From positions 1 to 5,346 of the forward strand of contig DAOWJG010000082.1 of assembly GCA_030640485.1 (NCBI GenBank): a DNA stretch of 5,346 nucleotides, written 5' to 3'. Every line of letters begins with the position of its first letter. The first letter of the stretch is position 1. This document shows positions 1-5,346 of the stretch, one piece after another. Origin of the DNA: Dehalococcoidales bacterium. GTDB taxonomy: Bacteria; Chloroflexota; Dehalococcoidia; Dehalococcoidales; UBA5760. A model generated the notes under the pieces. That model was not told the origin of the DNA. It ran no database searches and was given only the letters and a program-made list of their open reading frames with translations. The translations under genes were made by a program, and so were the position numbers.

Positions 1-230
1 ATAATTCGGTAGCTATCGTCTGCGGCCCGCCGATTATGATACGGTTTACCCTTCCGGCACTGGAAAGATTGGGCTTTAGTCCGGAGCAGATGCTGACCAC
101 GCTGGAGAAAAGAATGAAGTGCGGCATCGGTAAGTGCGGGCGCTGCAATATCGGCAATATCTACGTCTGCCGTGACGGACCGGTGTTTAGCTACGCCCAG
201 ATTAAGAGCTTCATCTCCAGTGAATATTAA
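1..230 (+). CDS. FAD/NAD(P)-binding electron-transfer subunit with C-terminal [2Fe-2S] motif (AsrB / hydrogenase-gamma / FlxA-like), 3' end only
   Basis: Only the last 75 codons are visible; the open frame runs from base 3 back through the window edge, so the 5' end is missing. The visible part begins just before a CGPPIM motif, the end of the NAD(P)-binding domain in ferredoxin-reductase-like proteins (COG0543 type). It is followed by a cysteine motif C-x4-C-x2-C-x7-C (visible residues 40, 45, 48, 56), which in this family binds a [2Fe-2S] cluster, and by the typical CRDGPVF tail. Family members include anaerobic sulfite reductase subunit B, sulfhydrogenase gamma and PyrK/FlxA-like proteins; they pass electrons between NAD(P)H, FAD and an iron-sulfur partner in the cytoplasm. 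The fragment cannot separate these subfamilies. The gene ends 46 bp from the convergently read hdrA-like gene, so it is not in the same transcript, although a role with the Hdr proteins is plausible (inference). Confidence 0.85.
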   Translation, partial: NSVAIVCGPPIMIRFTLPALERLGFSPEQMLTTLEKRMKCGIGKCGRCNIGNIYVCRDGPVFSYAQIKSFISSEY

Positions 231-245
231 AAAGACTTCACAGTC
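229..245 (-). terminator. possible weak terminator for the hdr operon
   Basis: Read on the minus strand, a 4-bp stem GACT/AGTC closes a GTGA loop (GNRA type) and is followed directly by five T residues. It lies about 30 bp downstream of the hdrA-like stop codon, where an intrinsic terminator would be expected. The stem is short for a terminator, with at most one further G-U pair. The site also overlaps the stop codon of the convergent gene. No other hairpin with a T tract is visible in the 46-bp convergent gap, on either strand. Confidence 0.25.
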
Positions 246-276
246 CGCGGTGCCCTCAGTAGTGCGGGCGAAAAAA

Positions 277-2244
277 TCACGATACCAGCATCCCTTCCAT
301 CTGGGCCATGATTTGCTCGTTGGTGAAGTGGCTTAAGGCTATAGCATCGCTCGGGCAGCCGCCGATGCAGGCACCACACCCCTTACATAACGCTTCATTA
401 ACCCGACACACCTTCTTCTCCTCTTCAAAGCTAATAGCACTGTAAGGGCAAACCAGGGCACAGAGCTGGCAGCCAGAGCAGATTCTTTCATCAATGGCCG
501 CTGTAGCTGCCTCAATCTCTACTTCACCCTTGCTAATCATAGCTAAAACCCGGGCGGCGGCGGCAGCAGCCTGGGCGACGGTGTCGGGGATATCCTTGGG
601 CCCCTGAGCGCAACCAACGACAAAGACCCCGTCAGTGGTCGTTGCTACCGGGTCCAGCTTTGGATGCTTTTCCAGGAAAAAGCCGTCGGCGCTGCGGCTG
701 ATGTTAAATAACCGTGCCACTGCCTCCATATCGGGTCGTGGCTCCAGAGCCACACACAGGATAACCATGTCTACCGGCACCCTGGTTACTAAACCCAGCA
801 GGGTATCCTCAGCGATCACCACCACTTTCCCCTTTTCCTCCTCACTGGTTGCCTGGTCGGTGATTTCACCTACCTTACCGCGGATAAAAATAATCCCCTC
901 CTCGGAAAGACGCTCATAGAACTCTTCGTAGCCCTTACCAAAGCAGCGCATATCTATATAGTAGTCATATACCTCGGCGCCGGTCTTTTCTTTGATGAGG
1001 TGGGCATACTTAAGGGCATACATGCAGCATACCCGAGAGCAGTACTCATGATAGTTTTTGTCCCGGCTACCCACGCAGTGGACGATAGCTATGCTCTGGG
1101 GGGTAGCGCCATCCTTGAGCACGATATCGCCGCCGGTTGGTCCGGAGGAATTTACCAGTCTCTCAAACTCGAGGCTGGTGATAACGTTATCCAGCCGCTT
1201 ATAGCCATAATGGTACATAGGGGTGGGGTCAAGCACATCAAAACCAGTGGCTAAAATTACGGAGCCTACCTCCACCTCAACGATTTCATCTTTCTGTTCA
1301 AAGTCAATTGCCTTTACCTCACAGACCTGTTCGCAGAGACGACATTTGCCTTTGAGGAAATAGGTGCAGTGCTCAGTATCAATAACCGGGACATTAGGCA
1401 CTGCCTGAGGGAAGGGCGTATAAATAGCCTTTCGCTTACCCATGCCGGCATCAAACTCACTCTCAGTCTTAACGGGGCACTTTTCCTGGCAAACACCACA
1501 GCCATTACACTTATCGGCATCAATATACCTTGCCTTCTTCCTGATTTTAACCTTGAAATTACCAATATAGCCGGTAACCTCCTCCAATTCGCTATAGCTC
1601 ATAAGCTCGATATAGGGGTGGGAGCCTACCTCGGTCATCTTCGGCGTCAGAATACAGGCGGAGCAGTCCAGGGTGGGGAATGTTTTATCCAGCTGAATCA
1701 TATGCCCCCCGATGCTGGGACTTCTCTCCACCAGACAGACCTTATGTTCCGAGTTGGCAATTTCCAGGGCGGCCCCAATGCCAGCAATACCGCCCCCGAC
1801 TATCAGAGTCGTCGGATTGAATGGGACCCTCCTGACCTCTAGGGGCTGGTGATAATAAACTCGCCTCACTGCCGCACCAACTAGTGCCTTGGCTTTCTCG
1901 GTAGCCAGCTCCTTATCCTCAGTTACCCAGGAGCAGTGTTCACGGATATTGGCTATCTCAATTAGATATGGATTTATCCCGGCCTCCTCAAGGACGCGGC
2001 GGAAGGTAGTCTCGTGCATGGTTGGTGAGCAGGCCGCCACCACGACGCGGTTAAGACCAAACTTCCGAATATCATTCCGGATGAGCTCTTGACCCGGGTC
2101 AGAGCACATGAAGATATAGTTACCGGCCAGCACCACCGCCTCTAAACCACGGGCAAACTCGGTAACCTCCGCGACATCAACTATGCCCGCAATGTTGCTA
2201 CCACAGTGGCAGATATAGACCCCGATTCTGGGTTCGCTTCCCAT
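277..2244 (-). CDS. hdrA: HdrA-like heterodisulfide reductase subunit A, FAD and polyferredoxin protein
   Basis: This 655-residue protein has the length and full domain order of HdrA, the flavin subunit at which electrons bifurcate in HdrABC complexes. The N-terminal domain has the ICHCG motif (Cys12, Cys14) and further cysteines 47, 72 and 104. A Rossmann FAD site follows (GGGIAGIG at 150-157, acidic Glu173), then the HdrA signature TFPTLDCSAC (Cys194, Cys197). An inserted ferredoxin domain has Cys246/249/252/256 and Cys293/301/304/308. In the thioredoxin-reductase-like part, Cys390, 402, 406 and 407 (HCVGSR...YCSRVCC) match the ligands of a non-standard [4Fe-4S] cluster in methanogen HdrA. 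The final FAD motif is DGVFVVGCA (538-546). The C-terminal ferredoxin has Cys589/592/595/599 and Cys620/623/626/630. No expected ligand appears lost, and there is no membrane segment. The ATG has a GAGGGG ribosome site 4 bp upstream. It lies downstream of an HdrD-like gene on the same strand, probably in the same transcript. Whether it bifurcates, and its donor and acceptor, cannot be read from the sequence. Confidence 0.95.
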   Translation of the reverse strand: MGSEPRIGVYICHCGSNIAGIVDVAEVTEFARGLEAVVLAGNYIFMCSDPGQELIRNDIRKFGLNRVVVAACSPTMHETTFRRVLEEAGINPYLIEIANIREHCSWVTEDKELATEKAKALVGAAVRRVYYHQPLEVRRVPFNPTTLIVGGGIAGIGAALEIANSEHKVCLVERSPSIGGHMIQLDKTFPTLDCSACILTPKMTEVGSHPYIELMSYSELEEVTGYIGNFKVKIRKKARYIDADKCNGCGVCQEKCPVKTESEFDAGMGKRKAIYTPFPQAVPNVPVIDTEHCTYFLKGKCRLCEQVCEVKAIDFEQKDEIVEVEVGSVILATGFDVLDPTPMYHYGYKRLDNVITSLEFERLVNSSGPTGGDIVLKDGATPQSIAIVHCVGSRDKNYHEYCSRVCCMYALKYAHLIKEKTGAEVYDYYIDMRCFGKGYEEFYERLSEEGIIFIRGKVGEITDQATSEEEKGKVVVIAEDTLLGLVTRVPVDMVILCVALEPRPDMEAVARLFNISRSADGFFLEKHPKLDPVATTTDGVFVVGCAQGPKDIPDTVAQAAAAAARVLAMISKGEVEIEAATAAIDERICSGCQLCALVCPYSAISFEEEKKVCRVNEALCKGCGACIGGCPSDAIALSHFTNEQIMAQMEGMLVS

Positions 2245-2248
2245 ATAT

Positions 2249-2254
2249 CCCCTC
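2249..2254 (-). promoter_or_regulatory. ribosome binding site of the hdrA-like gene
   Basis: On the minus strand GAGGGG stands 4 bp before the ATG (6 bp if GAGG is taken as the core), which supports the start at 2244. The site is part of repeat unit 1: the same CCGAGGGG string recurs exactly in unit 2 and with a one-base insertion in unit 3. Confidence 0.7.
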
Positions 2255-2442
2255 GGCTAAATTGTCTCTTGAACTAAGTTTGAAATACCCCTCGGCTTGA
2301 TATTTCCTTGGATTAATTACGAAAAATCCCTCTCGGCTACAAGGCTTTTAAACCAACTACAAAACGCCCTTAATTATAATGCCTTCTGAACTAACCACGA
2401 AACGCCCCTAGCTATAGCGCCTCCTGAACTAGTTCGGCAAGG
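2249..2442 (-). repeat. degenerate tandem repeat, five units of 38-40 bp, derived from the 3' end of the HdrD-like gene
   Basis: Units are 2249-2287, 2288-2327, 2328-2366, 2367-2404 and 2405-2442, without spacers. Unit 5 is the actual end of the HdrD-like gene, its stop codon and the bases after it. Read on the minus strand in register, unit 5 encodes AELVQEAL-stop, unit 4 SWLVQKAL-stop and unit 1 SNLVQETI-stop. Units 2 and 3 are more decayed: unit 2 gives LIQGNI and unit 3 has a one-base gap near its stop. Each unit ends in a purine-rich, Shine-Dalgarno-like stretch, and that of unit 1 serves hdrA. Over the best-aligned 28 bases, units 4 and 5 share 21, with most differences being transitions. 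The array fills the whole gap between the two genes. It looks like an old tandem duplication of a stop-plus-ribosome-site module. Confidence 0.75.
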
Positions 2443-3560
2443 CTCTTAATCTCAATAAAATCACTCTTGTCTAAGGTCAGTACGCTATCCTCAAAATTGA
2501 GTAGACAGTAAGGACAGGCCACGGCTAATACGTTAGCGCCTACTTCCAGAGCCTGCTCTATCCTCATATCAGAGAATCTCTCGCCACTTTTGGTTTCCAT
2601 CCAGATCCGGCCGCCGCCGCCCCCACAGCACAGGCTATTCTCGTGGTGATAGGGTAGTTCAATTAGCTTAAGACCCGGAATGTTCTTAAGTATTTCCCGC
2701 GGCTCGTCGTAGATGTCATTATGACGTCCCAGGTAACAGGGGTCATGATAAGCAACCTTCTTATTCACTTCTTTGGTGAGTTTTAATCTCCCTTGTTTTA
2801 TAAGTTCGAGCAGATACTGGGAAGAATGTATTACCTCAAAGTTGCCGCCGAACTTGGGGTATTCATTCTTGAAGGTATGGTAGCAGTGGGGGGAAGAGGT
2901 AACCACCGTCGTAACCCCGATTTCTTCAAAAGCGGTGATGTTATTCTGGACCAGACGCTTAAAAACGTTCTCGTCACCAGCCTTACGAACGCTCTCCCCG
3001 CAACAGTTTGCCTGATTACCTAGGATACCAAAATCCACCCCGGCTTTTTTCAGGATATTGACTGTGGCTTGGGCAACCCTCTGGACACTGGGGTCATATT
3101 CCGGGATACAGCAGGGGAAATATAATATCTCAGTTCCCTCGGTATGGAGCTTCACGTCAAGGTCTTTTGCCCAGTCGGCGCGCTTGTCTTCGGGTTCACC
3201 TAGTGGATTACCCACTCCAGAGATATTCTTGATGGTGATGCGGAGCGAGTCGGGAACCTTGGCAATGCCTAATTCAGTAACCGCCCGACGTAGGGCCCGC
3301 ATCACGTCTATTATTTCCACACCACGGGGACACCGCTTAACACAATTATTACAGGTAGCACACAGCCACACATCCTCATCTTCAAAATCAATCAGTCCCA
3401 GTTGCCCTTGGTGCATTATGCGGCGCACGATAAAGTTCCTCACCTTATTCCAGGGGCACACCGCGGTGCAGGTCCCGCACTGGTAGCATAGTTTGAGGAT
3501 GTCGCCGCCTTCCTCATTGACAATATCGATCACTTCTTTGAGCGGCGTTACTGGTGGCAT
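2412..3560 (-). CDS. HdrD-like iron-sulfur protein (HdrC-HdrB fusion, two CCG domains)
   Basis: This 382-residue soluble protein combines an HdrC-like ferredoxin domain with an HdrB-like catalytic part, as in HdrD and related (Fe-S)-binding oxidoreductases. Two [4Fe-4S] motifs are complete: Cys25/28/31/35 and Cys67/70/73/77. The first CCG domain has Cys150/151 and Cys186/187, but its last motif is Ser223-Pro-His-Cys226, with serine where the first cysteine of CxxC would be. The second CCG domain is canonical: Cys275, 35 residues, Cys311-Cys312, 36 residues, then Cys349-Pro-Tyr-Cys352. In HdrB such domains bind non-cubane [4Fe-4S] clusters that reduce disulfides. No transmembrane segment and no HdrE-like neighbour are seen, so it is probably cytoplasmic and paired with the HdrA-like protein encoded next in the same direction. 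The ATG is preceded by a modest purine-rich site (GAGAAGAG). Its true acceptor is unknown: heterodisulfide, another thiol/disulfide, or a ferredoxin-linked partner are all possible. Confidence 0.9.
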   Translation of the reverse strand: MPPVTPLKEVIDIVNEEGGDILKLCYQCGTCTAVCPWNKVRNFIVRRIMHQGQLGLIDFEDEDVWLCATCNNCVKRCPRGVEIIDVMRALRRAVTELGIAKVPDSLRITIKNISGVGNPLGEPEDKRADWAKDLDVKLHTEGTEILYFPCCIPEYDPSVQRVAQATVNILKKAGVDFGILGNQANCCGESVRKAGDENVFKRLVQNNITAFEEIGVTTVVTSSPHCYHTFKNEYPKFGGNFEVIHSSQYLLELIKQGRLKLTKEVNKKVAYHDPCYLGRHNDIYDEPREILKNIPGLKLIELPYHHENSLCCGGGGGRIWMETKSGERFSDMRIEQALEVGANVLAVACPYCLLNFEDSVLTLDKSDFIEIKSLAELVQEAL

Positions 3561-3699
3561 ACTCTTCTCACTTCTAGGCCATGTTCTTATCGACTAGCTG
3601 GCACATTTATATTCATAGATCAGTATTCGTGGTGCCCTCTGCTTGGTACATAATCAGTAAATGGGGGATAAAATGGTCAAAAAGTATCTCTCTAGAATA

Positions 3700-3729
3700 A
3701 TTATACGTCATAAGAGTAGGGTCTATCAA
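3700..3729 (-). promoter_or_regulatory. sigma70-type promoter for the hdr operon
   Basis: On the minus strand a TTGATA box (3729-3724, five of six bases of the -35 consensus) is separated by 18 bp from an exact TATAAT box (3705-3700). The start of transcription would be near 3693, leaving a leader of about 130 nt before the HdrD-like ATG at 3560. Position and direction suit the two hdr genes, which have no other promoter of this quality upstream. Confidence 0.6.
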
Positions 3730-3894
3730 ATACTGGGTGACTTTAGATATATTATTGTATAAAGTGGCATCAGGTGTTAGGATGAGATGATTTGTATGCC
3801 CTGTAAGTATTCGAGTTAAAATACTAATAGGCCCTAGTGAAATGGGAGCAAAAATAAGAAGTCATTACCTCTAGCGAAGTAAGGGCAAACACTC

Positions 3895-3900
3895 TATAAT
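3895..3900 (+). promoter_or_regulatory. -10 box, possibly driving a leaderless kinase transcript
   Basis: An exact TATAAT ends 7 bp before the GTG start codon at 3908. Transcription from it would begin at or next to the first base of the coding region. The expected -35 position (3872-3877, TAGCGA) matches only three of six consensus bases, and no TG extension is present, so the promoter would be weak, activated, or fortuitous. Confidence 0.4.
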
Positions 3901-3907
3901 TAGGGGT

Positions 3908-4486
3908 GTGGAACAGACTAAGCTTGCTGATGTTAAGCAACTGATTGAGAACCTGGGGCAACTCCCCGAACCGGTGGCCCAGCCTTTCTTAATCGTGGTT
4001 AGTGGCTTACCCGGAGCCGGGAAGTCTCATTTTTGTTGCCGCTTAGCCCAGAGGCTACCGGCTGTTATTCTGGAGAGTGACCGCTTGCGTAAAGCCCTTT
4101 TCCCATCACCAGGTTATAGTGTGGCGGAGAGTTCGCGTCTTTTTCGGGCGTGCCACCTCCTTATAGAGAGGCTCCTAGAGAAGGGCATTCCCCTTATCTT
4201 TGATGCTACCAATCTATCCGAGCGTTATCGTGAGTACCTTTACAGTATTGCGGAGCGTTTAGATGTCAGGCTGGTGCTGGTGCGGGTTGAAGCGCCCCCT
4301 CAGTTGGTATACGAACGGCTTAAGGAAAGAGAGGCAAGTTCAGTGGGTAACTCGGATGCTGACTGGGCGGTTTACCAGCGGATGATGCCGCAGGTTCAGA
4401 AAATCCGCCGCCGTCACTTCGCTGCGGACACTTCCCGGGATATTACCCCGGTGATAGATAAAATTGTGAGAGAGGTTAATCGGTGA
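3908..4486 (+). CDS. P-loop ATP-dependent kinase, AAA_33 type
   Basis: This 192-residue protein is a small nucleotide-binding kinase of the AAA_33 / polynucleotide-kinase-like group. Walker A is GLPGAGKS (residues 33-40, Lys39). An ESDRLRK motif follows (Asp58 in the usual substrate-side position). IFDATN (97-102) has the Asp-x-Thr-Asn form typical of the group. An arginine-rich lid (Arg137, Arg141) leads into SDADWAVYQRM (149-159), also common in these kinases. No membrane segment or signal peptide is seen. The GTG start is the most upstream start codon after an in-frame stop at 3872. It has no properly spaced ribosome site (AGGGG is only 1 bp away), which fits a leaderless message. The gene ends 12 bp before the aminopeptidase gene, and its TGA touches that gene's ribosome site, so the two are probably co-transcribed. 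The phosphorylated substrate (nucleic acid end, sugar or other small molecule) is not known. No antitoxin-like gene is adjacent, so a zeta-toxin role is not supported. Confidence 0.85.
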   Translation: MEQTKLADVKQLIENLGQLPEPVAQPFLIVVSGLPGAGKSHFCCRLAQRLPAVILESDRLRKALFPSPGYSVAESSRLFRACHLLIERLLEKGIPLIFDATNLSERYREYLYSIAERLDVRLVLVRVEAPPQLVYERLKEREASSVGNSDADWAVYQRMMPQVQKIRRRHFAADTSRDITPVIDKIVREVNR

Positions 4487-4493
4487 AAGGAGG
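4486..4493 (+). promoter_or_regulatory. strong ribosome binding site of the aminopeptidase gene
   Basis: AAAGGAGG, a near-perfect match to the anti-Shine-Dalgarno sequence, lies 5 bp before the ATG at 4499. Its first base is the last base of the kinase stop codon, so translation of the two genes may be coupled. It fixes the aminopeptidase start with good confidence. Confidence 0.85.
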
Positions 4494-4498
4494 TTAAG

Positions 4499-5346
4499 AT
4501 GGAGATTAAGGTTGTAATTGGCAATATCGCTGAGGTTGAAGCCAGCGCTATAGTAGTGAACTTTTTTGAAGATATGGAGCACCTTGACGGCGATATTGCC
4601 ACCGTAGATAGGGCTTTGGATGGCGCTATCGCTGAGCTTATCAGGCAGGGTGAGATTAAGGGTAAGCTCAATGAAATTACCCTGATTCATAGCCTGGGTA
4701 AGCTACCGGCGGCGCGGGTGGTAGTTGTTGGCTTGGGTAAAAAGGAGGCGCTATCACGGGATAAGATTTGTGGTGCCGTGGCTGAGGCCTGTCAGCAGCT
4801 CCGGCAGAAGGGTTCCGCTAGTATCGCCACCGTTCCGCAAGGGGCGGGAATAGCCGGTATAGGTTCGGAGGCTTCAGCTCAAGCCGTAACTGAGGGTGCC
4901 CGGCTCGGTCTCTATACCTTCCGCCGGCACATACCAAGGGAAGCTGATTATGGCGAGATCGGAGAGTTTACTGTAGTGGGCGCTAGTCCAACCGAGCTTC
5001 AGAGTCTAGAGCTTGGCTGCCATAAGGGGAAGGTGTTGGCTGAGGCAACTAACCTGGCGCGCGATATGGTTAACGAGCCAGCTAACTATATGACCCCGGC
5101 CGTTATGGCGGAGACGGCAAAGGGGCTGGCGGAGAGTCATGGGCTTGAGTGCCGTGTTCTGGAGCAGACCGAGATGCAGGAGCTGGGCATGGGGGCGCTA
5201 CTAGGGGTGGCTCAGGGAAGCCGAGAGCCGCCTAAATTAATCGTTCTCCATTATCGGGGGGGTGATTCTACGGAAAGTATAGCTCTGGTGGGTAAGGGGA
5301 TAACCTTTGATTCCGGCGGCATTTCCATAAAGCCCTCAGAGAAGAT
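4499..5346 (+). CDS. pepA: leucyl aminopeptidase, M17 family (5' part, truncated by window end)
   Basis: The first 282 codons of an open frame that leaves the window are visible; family members are usually about 500 residues, so roughly the first 55-60% is present. M17 enzymes are cytoplasmic two-metal aminopeptidases, usually hexameric, that remove N-terminal residues from peptides. The N-terminal macro-like domain covers about residues 1-165 (start MEIKVVIGNIAEVEA, then RVVVVGLGKKEAL). The catalytic domain opens with ARDMVNEPANYMTP (190-194 is MVNEP). The metal and active-site motif VGKGITFDSGGISIKPS places Lys266, Asp271 and Lys278 at the same spacing as Lys270, Asp275 and Lys282 of E. coli PepA. 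The NTDAEGR signature and the remaining metal ligands lie beyond the window. It is the second gene of a probable kinase-aminopeptidase operon. Some M17 proteins also bind DNA; nothing here tests that. Confidence 0.95.
   Translation, partial: MEIKVVIGNIAEVEASAIVVNFFEDMEHLDGDIATVDRALDGAIAELIRQGEIKGKLNEITLIHSLGKLPAARVVVVGLGKKEALSRDKICGAVAEACQQLRQKGSASIATVPQGAGIAGIGSEASAQAVTEGARLGLYTFRRHIPREADYGEIGEFTVVGASPTELQSLELGCHKGKVLAEATNLARDMVNEPANYMTPAVMAETAKGLAESHGLECRVLEQTEMQELGMGALLGVAQGSREPPKLIVLHYRGGDSTESIALVGKGITFDSGGISIKPSEK

Larger units (their letters stand above)
3561..3907. other. divergent intergenic region, no gene seen
   Basis: This 347-bp stretch separates the minus-strand hdr genes from the plus-strand kinase gene and is visibly richer in A+T than its flanks. 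Stops are frequent in all frames, and no convincing short gene, tRNA or structured RNA was found. It holds a good minus-strand promoter (3700-3729) and a plus-strand TATAAT box (3895-3900). The predicted hdr leader would be about 130 nt long. No stable riboswitch-like fold was recognised in it by eye. Confidence 0.7.

Noticed and set aside
246..269. GC-rich CCGC...GCGG / GCCC...GGGC elements in the convergent gap
   Set aside because: Only 4-bp stems with loops of 10 or more bases and no adjacent T tract; not a credible terminator for the plus-strand gene.
1369..1842. Plus-strand open frame of 157 codons inside the hdrA-like gene
   Set aside because: It lies wholly antisense to a well-supported HdrA domain, has no recognisable motif or ribosome site, and is a frame shadow.
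2245..2411. CRISPR-like array between the hdr genes
   Set aside because: The units are contiguous, without spacers, and strongly diverged; their content matches the gene end and ribosome site, not repeat-spacer structure.
3058..3486. Plus-strand open frame of 142 codons opposite the HdrD-like gene
   Set aside because: Its composition (Ser/Arg/Pro-rich) is typical of antisense reading; the opposite strand encodes conserved Fe-S motifs.
3614..3659. Near-direct repeat CATAGATCAGTA / CATAATCAGTA in the hdr leader
   Set aside because: Two copies of about 11 bases with one indel are at chance level for a region of this size and composition.
3740..3765. Inverted repeat ACTTTA...TAAAGT with a 14-bp loop, just upstream of the hdr -35 box
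   Set aside because: Six-base arms in an A+T-rich region are expected by chance; the inner bases do not pair, so an operator is not supported.
3908..4486. Zeta-toxin of a toxin-antitoxin pair
   Set aside because: The fold family is related, but no epsilon-like antitoxin gene is adjacent and the neighbour is a housekeeping peptidase.
4340..4690. Minus-strand open frame of 116 codons (and an overlapping 85-codon frame) across the kinase/aminopeptidase junction
   Set aside because: It overlaps two well-supported genes and the strong ribosome site between them; no family resemblance.

Overview
The window comes from an anaerobic prokaryote, most probably a bacterium. It carries iron-sulfur/flavin electron-transfer genes of the heterodisulfide reductase (Hdr) type, strong AAGGAGG- and GAGG-type ribosome binding sites, and sigma70-like promoter sequences with exact TATAAT boxes. 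Hdr modules of this kind are common in anaerobic sediment lineages such as Chloroflexota/Dehalococcoidia and sulfate-reducing or syntrophic bacteria. The sequence alone does not fix the lineage.

Layout. (1) Bases 1-230 (+) hold the 3' end of a flavin- and NAD(P)-binding electron-transfer subunit that ends in a [2Fe-2S] motif. (2) Facing it on the minus strand is a two-gene unit read from right to left. An HdrD-like protein (3560-2412), in which HdrC-like and HdrB-like parts are fused, comes first. A full-length HdrA-like flavoprotein (2244-277) follows. A near-consensus minus-strand promoter (TTGATA, 18 bp, TATAAT) lies at 3729-3700. (3) The 167-bp gap between these two genes is filled by a degenerate tandem repeat of five units of about 39 bp. 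The repeat appears to be made of copies of the 3' end of the HdrD-like gene, its stop codon and the following Shine-Dalgarno region. (4) Bases 3561-3907 are an A+T-richer divergent intergenic region with no gene. (5) On the plus strand, a P-loop kinase of the AAA_33 type (3908-4486) starts with GTG just downstream of a TATAAT box. It is followed after 12 bp by an M17 leucyl aminopeptidase (4499 to the window end, truncated).

How the genes work together. The HdrA-like protein (FAD plus about six predicted [4Fe-4S] clusters) and the HdrD-like protein (two ferredoxin-type clusters and one canonical CCG cysteine cluster site) probably form a soluble complex. It would move electrons between ferredoxin or another donor and a disulfide-type or other acceptor, possibly by flavin-based electron bifurcation. 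The convergent gene at the left edge encodes a protein of the kind that supplies NAD(P)H electrons to Hdr-like or sulfite reductase-like complexes, but co-function is only inferred. The kinase/aminopeptidase pair looks like a separate housekeeping operon.

The most noteworthy observation is the tandemly amplified stop-plus-Shine-Dalgarno module between the two Hdr genes. No clear new defence or mobile system is visible.
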